DNA of 38,056 bases, taken from positions 1-38,056 of the forward strand of contig CBDUNM010000032.1 in assembly GCA_965368585.1 (NCBI GenBank), in the 5' to 3' direction. A program made the translations under genes and the position numbers. This DNA is from JARRQB01 sp965368585 (GTDB lineage: Bacteria; Pseudomonadota; Gammaproteobacteria; Chromatiales; Chromatiaceae). The notes under the pieces are model-generated. The model had not been told where the DNA came from, made no database searches, and saw nothing but the letters and a program-made list of their open reading frames with translations. Positions 25,392-31,011 of this stretch are shown one piece after another (position 1 is the first letter of the stretch; the number at the start of each line of letters is the position of its first letter).

Positions 25392-25685
25392 ATTACGAAG
25401 CCGGCAGAAAACTGGACCGTCTATATGATCCGATGCGGCAAGGGCAGCCTCTATACCGGGATCAGCAATAACGTGAAAAAACGCCTCGACTTGCATGCGC
25501 AGGGTGCGGGCGCGAAGTATCTGCGCGGGCGTTCGCCGTTGGAGCTCGTGTTCAGGGTAGAGGTCGCGGACAAATCCGCAGCGCTGAAACTGGAGCGGAG
25601 GCTCAAAGGGTTGACCAGAGTCGAAAAGGAACGACTGATCGAGACGGGTGATATCGCCCGGTCAGAGGTTCGTCGATTATCGTAA
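25392..25685 (+). CDS. GIY-YIG domain protein, YhbQ-like, probable ATT start
   Basis: GIY-YIG nuclease-fold protein similar to E. coli YhbQ. The core shows VYMIRCGKGSLYTGISNNVKKRL (the two motifs are VYMIRC and LYTGI), HAQGAGAKYLRGRSPLELVF and a C-terminal ALKLERRLKGLTRVEKERLIE. The first in-frame ATG is M34 of the long frame, inside the domain. A perfect AAGGAGG (25380-25386) precedes in-frame ATT 25392 by five bases, giving a 97-residue protein beginning TKPAENWTVYMIRC, just where YhbQ proteins begin. TTG 25329 behind GGGGGAG is the alternative and would add 21 unrelated residues. The 3' end overlaps the convergent cvfB gene by 9 bp. Role probably in DNA repair or processing, unproven. Confidence 0.83.
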   Translation: MTKPAENWTVYMIRCGKGSLYTGISNNVKKRLDLHAQGAGAKYLRGRSPLELVFRVEVADKSAALKLERRLKGLTRVEKERLIETGDIARSEVRRLS

Positions 25686-26510
25686 AAGGACGATGCGTTC
25701 CTTGGTTATCGATATCGCCCGTGCTTTGTACAAGCGCCCCAAGGCCTTTTTATAGTTGGCCTTGCTGACCCCGAACTGCCTGTAAATGGCCTCGGGTGTA
25801 CTGTTATCGGTCAACGACGATTCGCCGCCACGGGTCTTGAGATGATTGAGTATGCGCGTGCAGAGTTCGTCGCGTGCCTGGAGGCCGGGCGCCTGTAGGC
25901 AGAGATCGATTTTTCCGTCGGGCCGTATCGCCTTGATGTAACCTTGCGTCTTTCGGCCGACCTTCGCGCCCTGCAGCACGTCGTGTTTGAAAATCATACC
26001 CAGATGTGTACCGCCGATGACGGCCTTGAGTCCCAGGTCAGTGCGGGCGCAGATCAACAGATCGACCGGTTGGCCCGGACGAAAACCGTCCGAGGTTTCG
26101 CTGAGGTAGTGAGAGAGTTTCGAACTGGCGGCGATCCGGCGCGTCTGTTCGTCGACGTAGGTGTAGACCGTGTAGTAGCGCCCCTCTTGCATCGGTACCC
26201 GCTGTTGATTGAAGGGTACGAGCAGGTCCTTGGTGAGGCCCCAATCGAGAAACGCGCCGACGCGGTCGACAGCCACGACCCGCAGATGCGCGCATTTGCC
26301 GACCTGCGTTTTGGGTTTGAGCGTGGTCGCGATCGGAGTGTCGTCGGAATCGAGATAGACAAATACCTCCAAATCCATACCAACGCGACTGTGGCGCGGA
26401 ACGTAACGGGCCGGCAGCAGTATTTCTCCGAGGTCGCCGGCCGCCAGGTAGACGCCGAACGGAACCTCCTTGACGACCCTCAGGCGGTTGGGTTTGCCGA
26501 TTTCTGCCAT
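25677..26510 (-). CDS. cvfB: CvfB/YitL-type S1-domain RNA-binding protein
   Basis: 277-residue cytoplasmic protein of the CvfB family, built of S1-like RNA-binding domains and a C-terminal winged helix. Segments seen: N-terminal LRVVKEVPFGVYLAAGDLGEILLPARYVP (key VPFGVYL and EILLP), a second S1 domain LRVVAVDRVGAFLDWGLTKDLLVP, a third around FRPGQPVDLLICARTDLGLKAVI, and IKAIRPDGKIDLCLQ. The winged helix STPEAIYRQFGVSKANYKKALGRLYK closes the protein. Length is typical. In Firmicutes the protein influences virulence gene expression; the role in gammaproteobacteria is unclear. Start ATG 26510. It lies downstream of the cold-shock gene, separated by a terminator. Confidence 0.88.
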   Translation of the reverse strand: MAEIGKPNRLRVVKEVPFGVYLAAGDLGEILLPARYVPRHSRVGMDLEVFVYLDSDDTPIATTLKPKTQVGKCAHLRVVAVDRVGAFLDWGLTKDLLVPFNQQRVPMQEGRYYTVYTYVDEQTRRIAASSKLSHYLSETSDGFRPGQPVDLLICARTDLGLKAVIGGTHLGMIFKHDVLQGAKVGRKTQGYIKAIRPDGKIDLCLQAPGLQARDELCTRILNHLKTRGGESSLTDNSTPEAIYRQFGVSKANYKKALGRLYKARAISITKERIVLLR

Positions 26511-26594
26511 TTCGCTGCGAGGGTGGGATGTGCGGTTGATCCGGCGAACGTCAGTGCTGCGACGGTTGTTCGTGGCAGTCGCGGACCCAGAGCG

Positions 26595-26625
26595 AAAAAA
26601 GCCCCGCCGTCGGGCGAGGCTTTTT
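26595..26625 (-). terminator. Rho-independent terminator of the cold-shock gene
   Basis: On the minus strand a 13-bp stem (arms AAAAAGCCTCGCC and GGCGGGGCTTTTT, one G-U pair, short loop) ends in a run of six T. The G-U pair is favourable only in the minus-strand RNA, where it follows the csp stop by about 25 bp and insulates cvfB. The plus-strand copy has a C-A mismatch. Confidence 0.85.
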
Positions 26626-26651
26626 CAGGGTCCGGTTAGTTCGAAAGTCGG

Positions 26652-26855
26652 CTATTGTGGAACTACATTTGCCGCGGCTGGGCCTTTTTGGCCCTGCTCG
26701 ACGTCGAAAGAGACTTTCTGCCCCTCCGACAACGATTTGAACCCGTCACCCTGAATGGCGCTGTGGTGTACAAATACGTCCTTACTGCCGTCATCCGGCG
26801 CAATAAATCCAAAACCTTTGCTGTCGTCAAACCATTTAACTGTGCCTGTCGCCAC
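26652..26855 (-). CDS. Cold-shock protein, CspA family
   Basis: 67-residue single-stranded nucleic acid binding protein. MATGTVKWFDDSKGFGFIAP contains RNP-1 (KGFGFI), followed by DVFVHHSAI (RNP-2) and GQKVSFDVEQGQKGPAAANV. It is full length with an unbroken OB fold. The start codon is GTG at 26855 with AGAGGTAG upstream. A promoter-like pair lies about 130 bp upstream, leaving a leader of about 120 nt, as common for csp genes whose mRNA leader folds differently at low temperature. A strong terminator follows the stop. Whether this paralogue is cold-induced cannot be told from the sequence. Confidence 0.95.
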   Translation of the reverse strand: MATGTVKWFDDSKGFGFIAPDDGSKDVFVHHSAIQGDGFKSLSEGQKVSFDVEQGQKGPAAANVVPQ

Positions 26856-26982
26856 TACGATCTACCTCTATCTAATTTAACAAGTGTTTTCATGCAGACT
26901 TTCAGATTTCGTACCAGGTCGCCTACTTAACATCGAAAGAGGAACTGACCGTAAAACCACATTCAAGTCATGCAACGACTGC

Positions 26983-27011
26983 ACTATAGGTACTAGCGGA
27001 CGCTCGGGCAA
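26983..27011 (-). promoter_or_regulatory. Candidate sigma-70 promoter of the cold-shock gene
   Basis: Read on the minus strand: -35 TTGCCC (27006-27011), 17-bp spacer, -10 TATAGT (26983-26988). Expected start near 26976, giving a leader of about 120 nt before the GTG of csp. Both hexamers match the consensus at four or five positions. Confidence 0.5.
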
Positions 27012-27082
27012 GTTTGAACGGGGTAAAACATCGAATTCGGGTGCGTTGCGTCACCCAATAACGGTATTTACAGCGATTTTAT

Positions 27083-27097
27083 TGATAATGATTCCCA
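27083..27097 (+). promoter_or_regulatory. Fur-box-like palindrome
   Basis: TGATAATGATTCCCA matches the 7-1-7 Fur consensus TGATAATGATTATCA at 13 of 15 positions, with the left half perfect. It lies 230 bp upstream of the exported-protein gene at 27327 and about 100 bp from the csp promoter. No recognisable iron gene is adjacent. A single site found by eye; chance occurrence is not excluded. Confidence 0.5.
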
Positions 27098-27326
27098 TCT
27101 GTCGCTCCCCAAGCGCCAGACCTGCGTGTTGCACGAAGTGTTCGGAAATCAGGGCACACTGGGCAAAGTGTCACAACAGCGGTTTTTCTCTGATGCACGC
27201 AGAAGCGTCGGAAATAACGCAGCCAACGTACTGACGCCGGCCTGCCCTCGTGCGATATGCGCGCTAAAGCACCAAGGTCACGCGCCGATCATTCCGCTAT
27301 TGCGAGCGCGCAAGAGTATTTCAAAT

Positions 27327-27797
27327 ATGGGACACGACACCTTGAGTCGGTTCGCGTTGGTATGGAGTGTACTGTTGGGCTCCCTGCTCTGGTGGCCCGT
27401 TTCTGTCGGCGGTGCATCGGGTGGTGCAGCCTGCGTGATGGCCAAATGGCAGGGAAACACGCTGGATTACGCATTAGTCACTGGCAGGGCGCATGTTCTC
27501 GATGCGCAGGAAGCCGCCGAGGAACTGTTACGACGCAAGGGCTACGAAAGCTACAAAGACAACGTGGATATTTTACACCCGCAAGCGCTCACCAATTTGC
27601 CGCATGCCTATGCGGTGGTTATCAAGACAACCTACAGGACACACCGCGGCAAGGAAAGAACCAGCATCGGTTGCGGATTCGCGGCCGAGTCGCACGCATC
27701 CGCGCTGTGGGACGCTATGCGGGACCTGCAGTCGCACTCGTGGGGGTGGAAGCCCGACCGGGACGGCTATGAAATCGTTGAGCAGATCAGGTATTAG
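27327..27797 (+). CDS. Exported hypothetical protein
   Basis: 156-residue predicted exported protein, not recognised. ATG 27327 is followed by a clear signal peptide (about 1-29: RFALVWSVLLGSLLWWPVSVGG). The mature part has two cysteines (in GGAACVMAKW near residue 35 and SIGCGFAAESH near 117) that may form a disulfide, and a helical AQEAAEELLRRKGYESYKDNVDIL segment (key AAEELLRRKGY). It ends with WGWKPDRDGYEIVEQIRY. The pattern of a small periplasmic alpha/beta domain with repeated Ala/Trp-rich stretches is plausible for a stress or enzyme-accessory protein, but no function is claimed. AAGAG about 10 nt upstream is a modest ribosome-binding site. A Fur-like box lies 230 bp upstream. Confidence 0.72.
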   Translation: MGHDTLSRFALVWSVLLGSLLWWPVSVGGASGGAACVMAKWQGNTLDYALVTGRAHVLDAQEAAEELLRRKGYESYKDNVDILHPQALTNLPHAYAVVIKTTYRTHRGKERTSIGCGFAAESHASALWDAMRDLQSHSWGWKPDRDGYEIVEQIRY

Positions 27798-28106
27798 CAC
27801 TCTTTCAAGACGATATTGCCGGGTTCAGGGTCCACAGTCTGTTTCGCACGGCGCAGCACTCACCACGCAGGCAATGGCCCTTTCCCTTGTCAAGCGCTGC
27901 AACGACGTTGCGGGACAGGGGTGGACGGACGTGCCGCCTAGCCCTGCACGCTGAAAACCGGCTATCTTTTCCCGGAGTAACGCCCGTTTTTCATGATTCG
28001 CAGGCGAATCCGGGCTCGGCGAATGACCCTGCGTGCAACACCTGAATCCACAGCGCGTGGAATTCGCCGATGGGGCAATTCATTCAACGGTCGGAGGAGA
28101 AACACT
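27798..28106. other. 309-bp gap, no gene seen
   Basis: Upstream region of the carbonic anhydrase gene. I see no credible coding frame, strong hairpin with T-run or promoter pair. CTAGCCCTGCACGCTG at 27939-27954 faintly resembles the left tip of the 255-bp repeat elements, but with an insertion and a mismatch and without a right tip. Confidence 0.35.
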
Positions 28107-28688
28107 ATGAGTCGTGTCGTCGATGAAGTCATGGCTGCGAATGCGGACTATGTTGCCAGCTTTGGCGATAAAGGGAACTTGCCCATGCCGCCGGGCAGGC
28201 AGTTCGCGATCTTAACCTGCATGGACGCGCGTCTCGATCCGGCCAAGTACGCGGGTCTGGCCGAAGGGGATGCGCACGTCATTCGTAACGCGGGCGGTCG
28301 AGCCAGCGACGACGCCATACGTTCGCTGGTCATCTCGCACAAATTATTGGGGACCCGGGAGTGGTTTGTTATTCATCATACCGATTGCGGTATGGAGACC
28401 TTCACCAACGATATCATGGCCGATCTATTGGCCAGCAGCCTGGATACGGCGACCGTCGATGCCAGCGGTTGGCACGATTCCGGCGCCGGACCAGGTTCTC
28501 CGGAGGGCCGTTACATCAATTGGCTGACGATCAGCGACAACGCAAAAAGCGTGGTCGAAGACGTGGCGCGAATCAAGGCTCATCCTCTGGTGCCCGGAGA
28601 CGTCCCGGTATATGGGTATATCTATGATTGTAAGTCCGGAGAGTTGGTAGAGGTGCCGGAAGCCACCGCGGCGGGTAAGAACAGCTGA
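28107..28688 (+). CDS. Beta-class carbonic anhydrase
   Basis: 193-residue zinc enzyme interconverting CO2 and bicarbonate in the cytoplasm. Zinc ligands Cys38 (ILTCMDARLD), His91 and Cys94 (VIHHTDCGM); the Asp40-Arg42 catalytic dyad is present in CMDAR. RNAGGRASDDAIRSL is the family substrate-site segment. The length, and the insertion between the last ligand and the C-terminal YGYIYDCKSGELVEV, fit the shorter prokaryotic subclass. ATG 28107 has GGAGGAGA 7-14 nt upstream; the frame is open further upstream without meaning. It stands alone, with no carboxysome or transporter gene adjacent. Confidence 0.93.
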   Translation: MSRVVDEVMAANADYVASFGDKGNLPMPPGRQFAILTCMDARLDPAKYAGLAEGDAHVIRNAGGRASDDAIRSLVISHKLLGTREWFVIHHTDCGMETFTNDIMADLLASSLDTATVDASGWHDSGAGPGSPEGRYINWLTISDNAKSVVEDVARIKAHPLVPGDVPVYGYIYDCKSGELVEVPEATAAGKNS

Positions 28689-29121
28689 CGGGATCGATTA
28701 TGGCGGACGGCGTTGCGGGAAAAATCGGAGCCTCGGACCCCTACCTGACTACCGCTGTCGCACAGACCGGCACGCAGGCCGGAGGACGTGCTCCGGCCGG
28801 CCACATGCGCGTCGCCGAACTGAAACTCGATGGAACTTGTCAGGCTTCGTTGCCCGATCCGCTATCGCGCACCCCGGGGTGGTGGGCATATCGGGCCCGC
28901 CGAGTGACATCGATAAACGTCCCGGAGCGTGGGCGCCGAGGGTTCGACCCGATCACCGTAGTACTACGCATTACCAGACGTATACCTCCCGGTTATCCTT
29001 TTGCGTATCACACGCTAGCCTCAACTCGACGCGACACCACAGCGCCGGTGCCTGATTCGCCCGTTGGGCCGCAGGCAACGCCATGTCGCTATCGACACCC
29101 GACCATCGGAGGTTATAAGAG
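28689..29121. other. 433-bp gap, probably noncoding
   Basis: A plus-strand frame at 28700-29140 runs through, but its product is Arg/Pro-rich, resembles nothing known and overlaps the well-supported start at 29122, so I reject it. Structures seen: a hairpin GGCCGGAG-GACGTG-CTCCGGCC (28777-28798) without a T-run, and a perfect 10-bp palindrome GTAGTACTAC (28958-28967) that could be an operator. Confidence 0.4.
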
Positions 29122-29400
29122 ATGCTTGAGTCTGCGCTAGAAAGAGATCTGAACGCCCGTCCGTTCGAGAAAGTCATTCGGCAGTTTGGGGAAATCGTCA
29201 AGGACGATCCCGCGCTGTACGAGCAACTGAGTGAAACGCCGAATAAGGAGAGCTTCATCGACAAATACGTCAGTTTGGGGGCGGAGCACGGTTGCGAGTT
29301 CAGCCGAGACGACTTGCTGATCGCCGTGCAAGAACAGAAGCAAGGTCGCAACTGGGTCATCCCGAAATCGGTTTTGCGCCTTATCGCAGAAAGATTCTAA
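29122..29400 (+). CDS. Small Nif11-domain-like protein
   Basis: 92-residue protein with the pattern of the Nif11 domain: an N-terminal helix FEKVIRQFGEIVKDDPALYEQL, then SFIDKYVSLGAEHGCEFSRDDLL, which matches the 'lG..gy.Fs.ee' signature (key LGAEHGCEFSRDDL). Nif11-like sequences occur near nitrogen-fixation genes and as leaders of peptide natural products. Here there is no Gly-Gly processing site or core peptide; the protein ends with a basic helix IPKSVLRLIAERF. ATG 29122 is preceded by GGAGG. A second small gene follows after 21 bp and is probably co-transcribed. No nif or peptide-maturation genes are in the window, so its role is open. Confidence 0.68.
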   Translation: MLESALERDLNARPFEKVIRQFGEIVKDDPALYEQLSETPNKESFIDKYVSLGAEHGCEFSRDDLLIAVQEQKQGRNWVIPKSVLRLIAERF

Positions 29401-29421
29401 CCAGGGCGGAGTGTGAACATC

Positions 29422-29724
29422 ATGAGCGACGATATCAAGACGGATGCCGGACGGACCGTAGGGCAGTGGAGCGGCGAAAGCGTTGGTGAGTTGCAGGTGG
29501 AACTGACGCGTATACGCAATGGTCTTCGCGAGGAATCATCCCGCGAGCGCCTGATCGCCAAACAAATGCCGCACCGTGACCAGTTGCCTGAGGATTTGCA
29601 CAATTTCAAGGCGTATCACATCTGGGGATGCGATCGAAATGGAAACTGTTTGGTCGGTACGCACGCCAACCGGGTCGAACCGGTTGACAAAGTACGCACC
29701 TTCTCCTTGATCGACCACCACTGA
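29422..29724 (+). CDS. Small hypothetical protein, partner of the Nif11-like gene
   Basis: 100-residue soluble protein, not recognised. The N-terminal half is helical and charged (GELQVELTRIRNGLREESSRERLIAKQMP), shown here by its core ELQVELTRIRNGLREE. The C-terminal half is a compact, aromatic and probably beta-rich segment, FKAYHIWGCDRNGNCLVG, with a Cys pair four residues apart (CDRNGNC spacing) and a His-His end. The paired cysteines could bind a metal or form a disulfide. ATG 29422 has GGAG 10 nt upstream; GTG 29413 is too close to it. It follows the Nif11-like gene by 21 bp. Function unknown. Confidence 0.6.
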   Translation: MSDDIKTDAGRTVGQWSGESVGELQVELTRIRNGLREESSRERLIAKQMPHRDQLPEDLHNFKAYHIWGCDRNGNCLVGTHANRVEPVDKVRTFSLIDHH

Positions 29725-29763
29725 AGTCTCTTTGCTATCTGGGCCGAAAAATATCGACCTTAC

Positions 29764-29796
29764 GCATCCGGAGGAAGAAGGTAAGTCTCCGGATGC
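29764..29796. other. 10-bp perfect inverted repeat between genes
   Basis: GCATCCGGAG (29764-29773) and CTCCGGATGC (29787-29796) form a perfect 10-bp stem with a 13-nt purine-rich loop, between the small protein gene (ends 29724) and the acyl-CoA dehydrogenase homologue (starts 29836). No T-run follows, so it may be an operator for the downstream genes or a weak terminator. Confidence 0.55.
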
Positions 29797-29835
29797 TATT
29801 CTGCTCTTGATCGGGGCGATGCTGAAGGTGACAGA

Positions 29836-30999
29836 ATGTTTGGCGGCGATCTCAACTCGATCCTGACCCAGGTCCAGGAAATCGCAACCGAGGTGGTGGC
29901 ACCGCTGGCGAGCGAGACGGACGAGCGGGCGCAATGGCCGAAAGCCGGGTTGCGAGCGATGCAGAACGCCGGCTTCGGCGGTTTGGTGGCGCCGAAGAAA
30001 TTCGGTGGCAAGGAGTGCGGATTGTTCGCCCTGACGAGGGTGTGTGAAACCCTGGGCCGCGAATGCGCCTCGACTGCCATCTGCTTCGGTATGCATTCGG
30101 TGGGCACGTCGGTGATCGCCGCCAATGCCACGCCGGATCAACAGGAGCGTTATCTCGCCCCGATCTGCAACGGAAAACACATTACGACGCTGTCGCTAAG
30201 CGAGGCGGGTACGGGTGCGCATTTCTATCTTCCGCAAACCTCCCTGGAGGCGCTGGACGATCGGCACTATCGGCTGACCGGCACCAAGACATTCGTCACC
30301 AACGGCAGCCATGCCGATTCCTATGTGGTTTCCGCGGTAGCGGCCGACCCGGACGCGCCGATCGGCCAGTTTTCCTGCGTCATCGTGGACGGCGATGCGG
30401 CGGGCATCAAATGGGGCTCTCCCTGGGATGGCTTGGGGATGCGCGGCAACTCCTCCCGCTCGATGGAATTGCTGGGGGTAAAGCTGCCGCGCGCCAATCT
30501 GCTGGGAAACGAAGGGGACCAGATCTGGTACACGTTCAACATCGTGATGCCGCACTTTCTGGTTGCCATGGGCGGCACCTTTCTCGGCGTCGCGAGCTCG
30601 GCGCTGGAGGAGGCGCGCCGACACCTGATTCGCCGCTACCACGCGCACACCGGAACCAACCTTGCCCAATCCTCCGTGCTGCAACATCGCCTGGCGACGC
30701 TGTGGGTATCGGTAGAGCGAACCCGGCGGCTGATCTACCATGCCGCGCAGAGCTTCGACGCCGGCGAGCCCGACGCGCTGATTGCGGTCATGTCCGCAAA
30801 AGCCGAAGTCGCCGATTGCGTCGTGACGCTGGTCAACGAGGCGATGACGTTGAACGGTGGCATCGGTTATCGCAAGGGCTCCAAATTGCACCGTATGCTG
30901 CGAGACGCGCGGGCCAGTCATCTCATGTCACCCACCACGGATATCCTACGAATCTGGATAGGGCGCGCCTTGCTGGGCCAGCCGCTGTTGGCCGACTGA
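29836..30999 (+). CDS. Acyl-CoA dehydrogenase homologue lacking the usual catalytic Glu
   Basis: 387-residue flavoprotein of the acyl-CoA dehydrogenase fold: N-terminal helical domain, FAD/substrate-binding beta domain (TTLSLSEAGTGAHF, YRLTGTKTFVTNGSHAD, GLGMRGNSSRSMEL) and C-terminal helical domain (NGGIGYRKGSKLHRMLRDARASHLMSPTTDILR, where GGIGY and RMLRDARA are family marks). In classical members a Glu lies in a YEGT motif at the end of this segment; here it reads MSPT, with Ser in that place. The true activity may therefore differ (another base, hydroxylase-type use of FAD, or a sensory role). The histidine kinase gene starts 12 bp downstream, implying co-transcription. AAGGTGA lies just upstream of the ATG. 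Confidence 0.87.
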   Translation: MFGGDLNSILTQVQEIATEVVAPLASETDERAQWPKAGLRAMQNAGFGGLVAPKKFGGKECGLFALTRVCETLGRECASTAICFGMHSVGTSVIAANATPDQQERYLAPICNGKHITTLSLSEAGTGAHFYLPQTSLEALDDRHYRLTGTKTFVTNGSHADSYVVSAVAADPDAPIGQFSCVIVDGDAAGIKWGSPWDGLGMRGNSSRSMELLGVKLPRANLLGNEGDQIWYTFNIVMPHFLVAMGGTFLGVASSALEEARRHLIRRYHAHTGTNLAQSSVLQHRLATLWVSVERTRRLIYHAAQSFDAGEPDALIAVMSAKAEVADCVVTLVNEAMTLNGGIGYRKGSKLHRMLRDARASHLMSPTTDILRIWIGRALLGQPLLAD

Positions 31000-31011
31000 C
31001 GCCTGATTGCC

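Larger units (their letters stand above)
26856..27326. other. 470-bp noncoding region: csp leader, promoter and Fur-like box
   Basis: The region separates the divergent csp (minus) and exported-protein (plus) genes. It holds the csp leader (about 26856-26976), the csp promoter (26983-27011) and a Fur-like box (27083-27097). From 27100 to 27326 I see no gene with a credible start; the frame entering from 27126 lacks family resemblance before ATG 27327. Confidence 0.5.

Noticed and set aside
27120..27136. CCTGCGTGTTGCACGAAG as a further tip of the 255-bp element
   Set aside because: It matches most of the left tip, but no CTAG flank, right tip or internal sequence follows. It could be a very old relic.
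28700..29140. 146-codon plus-strand frame after the carbonic anhydrase gene
   Set aside because: Arg/Pro-rich product with no family resemblance. It overlaps the well-supported start of the Nif11-like gene and has no clear ribosome-binding site.
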